Source of the DNA: an uncultured Gammaproteobacteria bacterium | GTDB lineage: Bacteria > Pseudomonadota > Gammaproteobacteria > Steroidobacterales > GCA-2729495 | Reading direction: 5' to 3' | NCBI GenBank assembly: GCA_937958785.1 | Contig: CALGMY010000020.1 | Location: 1 to 11,866 of the forward strand | DNA length: 11,866 nt | Shown: positions 1 through 7,174 of the stretch, piece by piece | Layout of the letters: every line of letters starts with the position of its first letter | Position numbering within the stretch: position 1 is the stretch's first letter | The notes under the pieces: generated by a model | The model's input: the letters and a program-made list of their open reading frames with translations, nothing else | What the model was told of the DNA's origin: nothing | Databases searched by the model: none | Position numbers and translations under genes: made by a program

Positions 1-3000
1 CGGATCATCGCCATTGGCGAATGAATCCGAAGGAATCCTCTGGCCGTAGAAGCGATACGGCCGTCCGTGGGGACAGTCGACAATGCAGGCCAGGTTCAAG
101 GACGACGGCGAGACATCCACATTAACGCCCGCCGCCAGCAGCAAATCGGTCTTGTCCAGCCCCGGCGATCCCCCCAGCGGTCTGTAGTCGACGTAGTTGT
201 CAACCCAGCCGGCCTTTTCCCCGTACTTCGAGAAGTTCATGCTGGCCGATGGATCGAATGCATCCAGGAATGTCGCGTGTACATCGCCGTCCACGATTCG
301 GCGGGTGACAGTGTCGATCAGGTTCGACCCGGCACTGTGGGCGATGAGGTGATAGTGCCGGTAGCGACCGAACCCGTTAAGGATCTTGGCCACCGTGGCG
401 CCGGCAGACTCCGCGTTGTTATACGCCCGCGGGGGAAACCATCGCCGGATGAAAAACTCCGGATCGAACGCCAAGGTACTCCAGTCAACGATCCAGACGT
501 CCCACATGCCGTTCGAGCAGACCAGGGTCATGGAGTCGGCCTGATCTTGAGCGTACGAATACGGCTGTGAGTCGGTGAGCCGCCCGCAGGTGGCGAGAGC
601 CATATCCCTGACCCAGCCGAAAGCGTTCGCGTGCCACCCGTGCGCGATGACAATGGCTCGCGTTGCCGCTGTCGGGCAGACGTCGGCTGGACATACAGTC
701 GCCAGGCCTGTCGGGGAAGACACCGGCAGTATGTCTACCGTTACGGATCCAGAGCAGGAGGCGCTACCGTAGGAAGAACAGAGACGCAAGAGCACAGTCC
801 CGGTTCCCGAGTTGTCGAAAGTCGCGGTGACGGATGATCCACCAGGAGGAAATGTCGGGGGAGTCTGCTGCCAAGACCAGGTCATCCCGCCATTTATCGA
901 GTACTGGGGCCAACTGGTCGGCGTAATCCCGCTGCCGACGAGGGTCACGACTCGAAGACCTACTCCCTGAAGGACGGTCCCTGGATTGACGAACGTCAGT
1001 GCGGGTGCGGGGGGCACACTGGCCTGGATGAGCAGTGGGATTCCAGATGAGCAGGCGCTGCTGCCATCCAAAGCGCACACACGGATCTGCACAGTACCGG
1101 GCTGCGTATCGGCCACGGTGACGGTCATCGAGGTGGGGCTGCTGACCAACGGTGCAGCGGCGATCCACGACCAAGTGGCTCCGCCGTCCGTCGACCGTTG
1201 CGCACGGTTCGCCGCGGTGAAGGCAGTACCCGTCAGGGCGATAGTCTGGGAACTGGTGCCCTGAGCGATGGCGTTCGGGATTGCACCACTCACCGTCGGG
1301 GCAATGGGCGTTGCTGACGCTTGTATCGTCACCGGCACGCTGCCGGACGAGCAGAGGGCACTTCCATAGGCCGCGCAGACGCGGATACGCACGGTACGGA
1401 CGATGGTGTTGTTGACACCCACCGTGATGGAGGTCGAACTGTTGACGACCGGACTCGACTCGGCCGGCACCCAGGTGGCGCCGCCGTCGGTAGAAAACTC
1501 GTGCCAGCTGGCGCCGGTCAGGCCCGAACCGGTCAGAGTCACATCCTGGTAGCCGTTGCCCTGGGGGATAGCGGCCGGCAATACCGAGCTGATGGTCGGC
1601 GCCACGGGGGCACCCGGCATGGGACCGACGACAACCGTGTTGCTCTGGCGAGTGCCGGCCGGATTACTGGCGACGATCTGGTAAGTGTAGGTCTGCCCCG
1701 CTGTCAGGCCGAGTTCGTTTCGGAATGACAGCCCGGAGTAGGTGCCGCTGGTCGGGTAGATCTTGGTGCCGTTGCGGAAGACCTCGTAGCTCGTGGCGCC
1801 AGAGCTGACTGTCCAGCGCAGCTGAGTTGAGGGGCCGGCAGGGGGAGCGTTGTCCCAGATCGGAGTGTCATTGCTCAGAACAAGCGTGCCGGGTTGCGAC
1901 CCCGACGGACCAAGGTTGAGGACGCCTACCCCGGCAGGACCCTTTACCTGCACTGGCACGGTTCTATTCCCGGTACTGTTGATACCGAGCCGCCCATTTA
2001 AGCCTTGTCCCCAAGCCCAAACGGTGCCATCGGACTTGAGAGCCAGGGAGTGAAGAAACCCACCAGACACGGCAATCACGTTATTGAGCCCAGCCACTGG
2101 CACCGGCACACGGCTGCTCACGGTGCTGTTGTTGCCAAGCTGCCCCCAGGAATTGGCACCCCAAGACCAGACGGTACCGTCGGCCTTGAGCGCCAGAGTG
2201 TGATTCTGGCCGCCAGACACCGCAACTACGTTGCCGAGACCAGCTGCCGGTACCGGCACGCTGCTATTGGTGTTGCTGTCATTGCCGAGCTGCCCAGTGG
2301 AATTGTTCCCCCAAGACCAGACGGTACCGTCGGCCTTGAGCACCAGAGAGCGATTCTGGCCGGCAGCCACCGCGACCACATTGCCGAGCCCGGCCACCGG
2401 CACCGGTACGAGGCTGAGCGAAGTGCCGCTGGCACCGAGTTCTCCGTAGAAATTTGCGCCCCAGGCCCAGACCGTCCCATTGGCGTTGAGTGCGAGGGTG
2501 TGATTATCACCGCCAGCCACCGCAATCACGTTACTGAGGCCCGCCACTGGCACCGGCACAGAGCTGCTCAAGGTGCTGCCGTTGCCAAGCTGCCCCCAGG
2601 AATTGGCACCCCAAGACCAAACGGTACCGTCGGCCTTCAGCGCCAAAGTGTGATTCTGGCCGCCAGACACCGCGACCACATTGCCGAGCCCAGCCACCGG
2701 CACCGGCACTAGACTGACCGTGGTGCTGTTGTTGCCGAGCTGCCCGGAGGAATTGAAGCCCCACGCCCAGACGGTGCCATCAACCGTGAGCGCAATAGTG
2801 TGAGTTTCACCTCTAGCTACCTCGGTCACATTGCTGAGCCCAGCCACCGGTACCGGCACGAGGCTGGCTGACGTGCCTCCCGTGCCAAGTTGGCCCGCGG
2901 CATTCGAGCCCCACGCCCAGACGATGCCGTCAGCCTTGAGGGCCAGAGAGTGCGCACCGCCCGCCGACACCTGCGGAGTCACCGCCATCGCCGTGTTGCC

Positions 3001-3084
3001 AGTGACCCCGCCGACCAGCCCCAGCCCGACAACCAGGCACCGGAAGATCCGTGGCGAGCGCTTCGTTGTGACGCCGATGCTCAT
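1..3084 (-). CDS. Exported RCC1-propeller / FN3 / IPT / lipase-like fusion protein (3' end beyond window)
   Basis: The frame is open for 1028 codons from ATG at 3084 to the left edge, with no stop. Residues 1-34 look like a signal peptide (KR, then a hydrophobic stretch, ending AMA). Residues 31-380 are seven 50-residue RCC1 repeats, with WxWG at 56, 106, 156, 206, 256, 306 and 356. Residues about 407-486 resemble fibronectin III. Residues 493-787 are three IPT/TIG-like units, each with a C-X7-C pair (570/578, 670/678, 769/777). Residues about 805-1028 resemble the pancreatic-lipase type of alpha/beta hydrolase: HGW oxyanion-type motif at 815, VDW at 866, nucleophile S917 in AHSAG, D941 in FLDAFDP, and H1006 in CPHGRPYRFYG. 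A secreted or surface lipid/ester hydrolase with binding domains is inferred; the substrate is unknown. GGA lies 7 bases before the ATG. GC is lower (about 62-63% in sampled lines) than in neighbours. The C-terminus and any anchor are not visible. Confidence 0.85.
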   Translation of the reverse strand, partial: MSIGVTTKRSPRIFRCLVVGLGLVGGVTGNTAMAVTPQVSAGGAHSLALKADGIVWAWGSNAAGQLGTGGTSASLVPVPVAGLSNVTEVARGETHTIALTVDGTVWAWGFNSSGQLGNNSTTVSLVPVPVAGLGNVVAVSGGQNHTLALKADGTVWSWGANSWGQLGNGSTLSSSVPVPVAGLSNVIAVAGGDNHTLALNANGTVWAWGANFYGELGASGTSLSLVPVPVAGLGNVVAVAAGQNRSLVLKADGTVWSWGNNSTGQLGNDSNTNSSVPVPAAGLGNVVAVSGGQNHTLALKADGTVWSWGANSWGQLGNNSTVSSRVPVPVAGLNNVIAVSGGFLHSLALKSDGTVWAWGQGLNGRLGINSTGNRTVPVQVKGPAGVGVLNLGPSGSQPGTLVLSNDTPIWDNAPPAGPSTQLRWTVSSGATSYEVFRNGTKIYPTSGTYSGLSFRNELGLTAGQTYTYQIVASNPAGTRQSNTVVVGPMPGAPVAPTISSVLPAAIPQGNGYQDVTLTGSGLTGASWHEFSTDGGATWVPAESSPVVNSSTSITVGVNNTIVRTVRIRVCAAYGSALCSSGSVPVTIQASATPIAPTVSGAIPNAIAQGTSSQTIALTGTAFTAANRAQRSTDGGATWSWIAAAPLVSSPTSMTVTVADTQPGTVQIRVCALDGSSACSSGIPLLIQASVPPAPALTFVNPGTVLQGVGLRVVTLVGSGITPTSWPQYSINGGMTWSWQQTPPTFPPGGSSVTATFDNSGTGTVLLRLCSSYGSASCSGSVTVDILPVSSPTGLATVCPADVCPTAATRAIVIAHGWHANAFGWVRDMALATCGRLTDSQPYSYAQDQADSMTLVCSNGMWDVWIVDWSTLAFDPEFFIRRWFPPRAYNNAESAGATVAKILNGFGRYRHYHLIAHSAGSNLIDTVTRRIVDGDVHATFLDAFDPSASMNFSKYGEKAGWVDNYVDYRPLGGSPGLDKTDLLLAAGVNVDVSPSSLNLACIVDCPHGRPYRFYGQRIPSDSFANGDDP
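724..1608 (-). repeat. Three IPT/TIG-like repeats, each with a conserved C-X7-C pair
   Basis: Residues 493-588, 594-687 and 692-787 of the fusion protein align with one another. Each starts with a P-x-(I/V/L)-x-x-x-x-P segment, continues with a QG and a (T/A)L(T/V)G(S/T) strand, and has an (S/T)x(D/N)GG(A/M)TW motif. Each closes with a CxxxGSxxC-type segment. The paired cysteines at the same spacing suggest disulfides and fit export to the periplasm or outside. Assignment to the IPT/TIG superfamily rests on motif resemblance only; another immunoglobulin-like class is possible. Confidence 0.6.
1945..2994 (-). repeat. Seven tandem 150-base units encoding RCC1 repeats
   Basis: Seven in-frame units of exactly 50 codons occupy residues 31-380 of the fusion protein. 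Each follows the pattern AGL-NV-AV-GG-H-LAL--DGTVW-WG--N--GQLG followed by VPVPV. Seven repeats equals the blade number of the eukaryotic RCC1 propeller, so a closed seven-bladed beta-propeller is the natural reading. Units 3 (2545-2694) and 6 (2095-2244) differ at only 3 of 50 residues and are nearly identical as DNA. Units 1 and 7 are the most divergent, as expected for end blades. Confidence 0.9.
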
Positions 3085-3358
3085 ATCCCGTTCCAGTCTC
3101 GCGATGGCGTGAGAGGTGCAACTTGGCTGTCGTGGGGGGGGCGACCACGCGGAGAACCGGGAAAGCAGCAGTGATTGTTGTTGCGCCCGAGTTACCGACG
3201 CTACGCGGCAAGATGTGCGGAGTCAAACGCGGATACGTACCGCGCCCAGGACCAGACATAAGGCAGGCGTCGGCCGCCCCCCTCTGTGCGCTCAGCGGCC
3301 CCGAGGCCAGCGAGGTGGTCGCGGTTGAAGCCGCTCCTACGTCATTGGGTACACGGAA
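3085..3358. other. Intergenic spacer upstream of the RCC1-lipase gene
   Basis: This 274-base stretch lies between the M48 stop and the RCC1-lipase start, both on the minus strand. It must hold any private promoter of the fusion gene, but I could not find a convincing -35/-10 pair. It contains an 8-base G run (3134-3141; C8 on the coding strand), which lies 50 bases upstream of the ATG, and a REP-like sequence near the M48 stop. No conserved small ORF was recognised. Confidence 0.5.
3319..3341. repeat. REP-like palindromic element
   Basis: On the minus strand this reads CGTAGGAGCGGCTTCAACCG followed by CGA. This closely resembles the GTAGGAGCGGCTTCAGCCGC type of REP sequence abundant between genes in Pseudomonas and Xanthomonadales. 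The core GCGG/CCGC can form a short stem. It lies 17 bases beyond the M48 stop codon, a typical REP location at the 3' end of a gene. Only one copy is in the window, so repetitiveness cannot be shown here. Confidence 0.5.
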
Positions 3359-4933
3359 CTACTCGGCGCGGACGCCGTCCACCCGGATCCGCAGCCTTGC
3401 CCGGACGTCCTCGGTCACGGTGCCGATGCCTGCACTGACGGCGGCCCGCTCGCCGGGCTGCACGGGCCCGGCGATCCGGAGCTGGCGGCCTTCCTGGGCG
3501 ATGCGCCCGTTCGCATCGAGCAGCACGGGGGTGAGCAGGATCTGGCTCACCGGGAAAGGTGCCCGGTTCTCCACGACCGCCACGACCTGGCCGCGGGCGT
3601 CCAGCTGCAGCCCGCTGGCGATGTACTTCGTGCCATTGTCGGCGAAGTTGAGCCGCGCGTACTCCACCGCCGCCTGCTGGCCCAGCTCGCTCTTCGAGGC
3701 CGCCGCGCCCTTGAAGAGGTCCATGGCCCGCTGCCGGTCGCCGGCCTCCTTCGCGATGGAGCCCAGGTAGTAGAGCGCCGGTGCCGTGGGCAGCAGCTGC
3801 GCGCTTCTCGTCAGTTCGGCCTCGCCCCGGTCCCCGGCGCTGAGCAGGTACTCCGCCGTTCCCGCGCCCAGGTGGGCCGCGAAGTAGCCGTCGTCCAGCG
3901 CGATGGACTTGCGGTAGAACGCCAGCGCGGCCTGCGGGTCCTGCTGCGCAAGGGCAATGTCGCCCTGGAGCTGCACGAAGCGCGCCTCCGCGGGCACCAG
4001 CCGGGCCGCCTCCGCGGCCAGCCTGCGCGCACCCGACAGGTCCTTCTTGCGGGCGAGCGCCAGCGCCTCGTCTGCCTTGTCATAGGCGGGCTTCATGGCG
4101 AGCAGCGGCGCCACGCGGGCCGCGTACCGCTCCCGGCCGAGGTCGCCACCCGGGTTACCCAGTTCGGCCAGCGTCGCCTGGTTGCGGGCCACCCGCTCGG
4201 GTGACGGCGGGTGGCTGGCGAACAGGCCTTCCAGCCAGTTCTGGCCGCGGCCGCCGGCCTGGGCGAGCCTCACGAACTTCTCCTGCAGCGTCACGGCGCC
4301 CCGCGGGTCGTAGCCCGCGCGCTGCATGTAGCGCATGCCGTAGAGGTCGCTCTCCAGTTCAGCCTCCCGGCTGTACTTCTGGCTCACCAGCGCGGCGCCG
4401 AGGCCAGCCCCCTGCACCATCAGGTTGCCAGCCGTGGTGCCGACATCGCTCATGGCCACGCCGACCTGGGCGGCCACCATGCCCACCTGCAGCAGCGTGC
4501 CCCGCTCCTGGGCCTTGGCGCCGTGGCGGGCCGCCGCGTGGACGATCTCGTGGCCAAGCACCGCGGCAAGTTCCGCCTCGTTGTCGAGCTCGGTGAGCAG
4601 GCCCCGGTTGACGGCAATCTTGCCACCGGGCAGGGCCCAGGCGTTCGGCACGGAGCTGTTCAGGACGACGAACTCGTAAGGCAGTTGCCGGTCCGACACC
4701 GCGGCAAGCTTCTGGCCGACGCCACTCACGTAGGCCGTGAGCTCGGGCAGCACCCTGAAGTCACCCCCCTGGCTCTGGCGGGTCGGCGCGTACTCCTGCG
4801 ACCCGATCTGGAGTTCCCTCGCCTCGGAGACGAACTGGATTTCCTTGCGGCCCGTAACCGGGTTCGTGGCGCAGGCGGCCAGGGCCAGGGCGAAGACGGC
4901 AACGGCGGGGAACGGACGCAACAGGGTGTTCAT
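3359..4933 (-). CDS. M48-family metalloprotease lipoprotein with TPR region (BepA-like)
   Basis: 524 residues. The N-terminus has a lipoprotein signal ending LALAAC (C21), so it is probably lipid-anchored in the periplasm. The peptidase core holds the zinc motif H128-E129-IV-H132 and the third ligand E192 in REAELESD. An SHPPSPER segment near residue 240 corresponds to the regulatory/edge histidine region of BepA. Residues about 280-420 are helical TPR-like repeats. The last ~90 residues form a beta-rich tail resembling FxLYD-type domains, which E. coli BepA lacks. BepA-type proteins chaperone or degrade outer-membrane proteins such as stalled LptD; the same role here is inferred. The gene is divergent from the transglycosylase gene, with a 43-base gap. 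A -10-like TAGAAT sits 6 bases before the ATG with no strong Shine-Dalgarno. Confidence 0.9.
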   Translation of the reverse strand: MNTLLRPFPAVAVFALALAACATNPVTGRKEIQFVSEARELQIGSQEYAPTRQSQGGDFRVLPELTAYVSGVGQKLAAVSDRQLPYEFVVLNSSVPNAWALPGGKIAVNRGLLTELDNEAELAAVLGHEIVHAAARHGAKAQERGTLLQVGMVAAQVGVAMSDVGTTAGNLMVQGAGLGAALVSQKYSREAELESDLYGMRYMQRAGYDPRGAVTLQEKFVRLAQAGGRGQNWLEGLFASHPPSPERVARNQATLAELGNPGGDLGRERYAARVAPLLAMKPAYDKADEALALARKKDLSGARRLAAEAARLVPAEARFVQLQGDIALAQQDPQAALAFYRKSIALDDGYFAAHLGAGTAEYLLSAGDRGEAELTRSAQLLPTAPALYYLGSIAKEAGDRQRAMDLFKGAAASKSELGQQAAVEYARLNFADNGTKYIASGLQLDARGQVVAVVENRAPFPVSQILLTPVLLDANGRIAQEGRQLRIAGPVQPGERAAVSAGIGTVTEDVRARLRIRVDGVRAE

Positions 4934-4939
4934 GGCCTG

Positions 4940-4945
4940 ATTCTA
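4940..4945 (-). promoter_or_regulatory. Possible -10 hexamer (TAGAAT) of the M48 gene
   Basis: TAGAAT matches the sigma-70 -10 consensus at five of six bases and stands out in GC-rich DNA. It lies only 6 bases from the ATG, so transcription would begin at or next to the start codon (leaderless). No good -35 is visible. Confidence 0.35.
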
Positions 4946-4976
4946 GTGATGACCGAACTGTGCCACCATCACCAAG

Positions 4977-6155
4977 GTGCGCCTTCTCCCCGCGATGCTC
5001 GCGAGCCTCTGCCTCATGCCCGACGCCCGGGCCGACGCTGACTTCCAGCGCTGCCTGGCGGGCCTCCAGCAGGAGGCGGAACAGGCCGGCGTGACGGCTG
5101 ACACCTTCGCGCGCCTGACCGCACCCCTCGCGCCGGACCCGTCGGTGCTGGCGCTGCTGGACAGCCAGCCCGAGTTCACGACCCCGGTCTGGGACTACCT
5201 GGCCGCCCTGGTGGACGACGAGCGCATCGCCGACGGCCGCACGATGCTGGCGGCGTGGGAGGCGGAACTCGCTGCCATCGGGCAACAACCGGGTGTCGAC
5301 CCGGCGACCGTCGTGGCGGTCTGGGGCGTGGAGAGCAACTACGGCCGCAATTTCGGCCAGCGGCCCGTGCTCGTCTCACTCGCCACCCTCGCCTGCAATG
5401 GCCGGCGCCAGCCTTACTTCCGGGGCGAGTTCTACGCGGCGATGAAGATCGTGCAGCGGGGCGACGTGGCGGCGGACGACATGCGCGGTTCCTGGGCGGG
5501 CGCCTTCGGGCATACCCAGTTCATGCCCTCCACCTACCTGCGGCTCGCCCGGGACTTCGACGGGGACGGGCGCCGGGACCTGGTGGGCAGCATCCCCGAT
5601 GCGCTGGCCTCGACGGCGGGTTTCCTGGTCGACGCCGGCTGGCAGCGTGGGCAGCCCTGGGGCTACGAGGTCCGATTGCCGGCGGGCTTCGACGCCTCAC
5701 GGGCCGGCCGCCGGGCCCGGCGCCCGCTCGCCGAATGGCAGGCGGCCGGCGTGCGGCGCATCGATGGCGGGCCGTTCGCGGGCCCGGACAGGGCCGCCGT
5801 GCTGCTGCCGGCCGGCGCTGGCGGCCCCGCCTTCCTGGTGTTCCGCAACTTCGACGCCATCTACCGCTACAACGCGGCCGAGAGCTACGCGCTCGCGATC
5901 GCCCACCTGGCCGACCGCCTCCGGGGCGGCGGCCCCTTCGCGACACCCTGGCCGACCGACGACCCGGGCCTGTCCCGGGCCGAGCGCCGCGAGTTGCAGA
6001 CGCTGCTGCTCGCGCGGGGACACGCGATCGGCGAGGTGGATGGCATGATCGGCGCCGCGACCCGCGCCGCGATCAAGGCCGAGCAGCAGCGGCTCGGCAT
6101 GCCCGTGGATGGTCGGGCGGGCCAGCAACTGCTGGCCCGCCTGCGCAGCCGCTAG
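4977..6155 (+). CDS. Exported lytic murein transglycosylase (MltB-type, SLT_2) with peptidoglycan-binding domain
   Basis: 392 residues from GTG at 4977; an in-frame TGA at 4950 limits upstream extension, and ATG 4995 is an alternative start. Residues 1-20 form a signal peptide (ending ARADA), with no lipobox. The catalytic domain includes VWGVESNYG with E119 as predicted catalytic acid, YFRGEFYAAMKI, and SWAGAFGHTQFMPSTYL around 174-190. A D-x-D-x-D-like loop (DFDGDGRRD) follows. Residues about 333-391 form a PG_binding_1 domain (LQTLLLARGHAIGEVDGMIG). It cleaves the MurNAc-GlcNAc bond to leave 1,6-anhydro-MurNAc, acting in the periplasm in wall turnover. It is divergent from the M48 gene, and its stop overlaps that of the convergent membrane gene. 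Confidence 0.9.
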   Translation: MRLLPAMLASLCLMPDARADADFQRCLAGLQQEAEQAGVTADTFARLTAPLAPDPSVLALLDSQPEFTTPVWDYLAALVDDERIADGRTMLAAWEAELAAIGQQPGVDPATVVAVWGVESNYGRNFGQRPVLVSLATLACNGRRQPYFRGEFYAAMKIVQRGDVAADDMRGSWAGAFGHTQFMPSTYLRLARDFDGDGRRDLVGSIPDALASTAGFLVDAGWQRGQPWGYEVRLPAGFDASRAGRRARRPLAEWQAAGVRRIDGGPFAGPDRAAVLLPAGAGGPAFLVFRNFDAIYRYNAAESYALAIAHLADRLRGGGPFATPWPTDDPGLSRAERRELQTLLLARGHAIGEVDGMIGAATRAAIKAEQQRLGMPVDGRAGQQLLARLRSR

Positions 6156-7090
6156 CCGCCCGCCGACCCGGCCTGGCTCTGGGCCTGCTCCATCGCCCTC
6201 GCCTCCCGGTCGATCTTCGCCTTGATGTGGTCCGGCGTCAGCCAGGACGCGAGGGTGATCAACGCCAGGGTGCCCAGGATCACGGTCAGTTCCAGCGCGT
6301 ACTTGGACGGCTGCACCCAGATGTCCTCGCCGATGCCCCACCGGCCGACCAGCTCGTAGCTGTTGAAGGCGATGATGCCGGTGGCGATGGCGTAGCGGAT
6401 CGCCGTCGGCACCTTCCACATCTTGATCATGCGGGAGAAGAGGAACACGGCCCAGATCGTGTTGAGCCCGAAGAGCAGGTAGGTCACCGGATGGGTCGCG
6501 CCGAGCCAGGCCTCGTTGTAGAGGACCAGGAGGAACGTGTAGAAGAACCAGAGCAGGTAGATGCTCTCGATGAAGGTGATCAGGGCGAAGTTGCGCTCGT
6601 GCCGCGGGTTGGGCTTGCCCACCGGCAGGCGCAGGTTCTTCTGCAGCCAGTGGAAGAAGTTGCACTTCGTCTCCTTGTTGAGGAGGAAGTAGAGGAAGGT
6701 CACGAGCATCACGCCCACCGAGGCCTCCATGACCAGGTACTCGGGCTTGGTCAAGATCTCGCCGGAGGTCGCGTCGACGATGGGCTTCACTTCCATCTGC
6801 AGCGCATAGACGATGAAGGTGAACTCGACCCACCCGGTCCAGAGCGCCATCGCGGCGAAGTAGCCCCACCAGGTCGCCGAGATCTCGCTCGTGCGGGTCA
6901 TGCCGTAGAGGAGCATGCCGAGGCCCGCGAGCCCCAGGGCGAAGGCCGTGTGGAACATGTACTCGTGGCCGAGCAGCAGCTCCATGACGATCATCAGGGT
7001 GTGGCCGAGACCCTGCAGCAGGAACACGCTGACGAAGGCGAGCAGCCCGATGTAGGGCGGCTTGAAGAGGATCTGCTTGGCGGTGCTCAT
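6152..7090 (-). CDS. Unrecognised eight-helix integral membrane protein
   Basis: 312 residues from ATG 7090, with GGAG about 7 bases upstream. I do not recognise the family. About eight hydrophobic segments are visible, near residues 15-40, 46-64, 72-98, 119-138, 168-192, 201-221, 231-250 and 263-284, with a polar charged tail from 285. Buried polar residues are conspicuous: H30, E37, H42, E43 and H47 around the first two helices, E89 in the third, E122, E175, N210, N243 and E246. These could form a metal, haem or proton site, but this is inference. Loops carry KCNFFHWLQKNLRLP (142-156) and ELVGRWGIGEDIW (246-258). It lies 84 bases downstream of the HutX-like gene on the same strand, so co-transcription is possible. 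Its TAG stop shares the CTAG at 6152-6155 with the transglycosylase stop. Confidence 0.8.
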   Translation of the reverse strand: MSTAKQILFKPPYIGLLAFVSVFLLQGLGHTLMIVMELLLGHEYMFHTAFALGLAGLGMLLYGMTRTSEISATWWGYFAAMALWTGWVEFTFIVYALQMEVKPIVDATSGEILTKPEYLVMEASVGVMLVTFLYFLLNKETKCNFFHWLQKNLRLPVGKPNPRHERNFALITFIESIYLLWFFYTFLLVLYNEAWLGATHPVTYLLFGLNTIWAVFLFSRMIKMWKVPTAIRYAIATGIIAFNSYELVGRWGIGEDIWVQPSKYALELTVILGTLALITLASWLTPDHIKAKIDREARAMEQAQSQAGSAGG

Positions 7091-7174
7091 GGGAACGCTC
7101 CGGGTATGCCAGCCCCAGATGCTAGTGGCGGCCCGCCGGCCGCAGCGTGCCGTGCGACGATCGGCCGCAGGCCG

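Noticed and set aside
2005..2712. Open frame on the plus strand with a repetitive His/Arg-rich product
   Set aside because: It is the antisense of the RCC1 repeats; the repetition comes from the 150-base units, and the minus-strand frame has signal peptide, domains and motifs.
1945..2994. CRISPR array or non-coding tandem repeat
   Set aside because: Units are 150 bases, in frame, without unique spacers, and encode RCC1 blades.
7128..7143. GC-rich hairpin GCGGC-CCGCCG-GCCGC between the HutX-like and membrane genes
   Set aside because: Such stems are common by chance in DNA this GC-rich, and there is no T-run to support a terminator.
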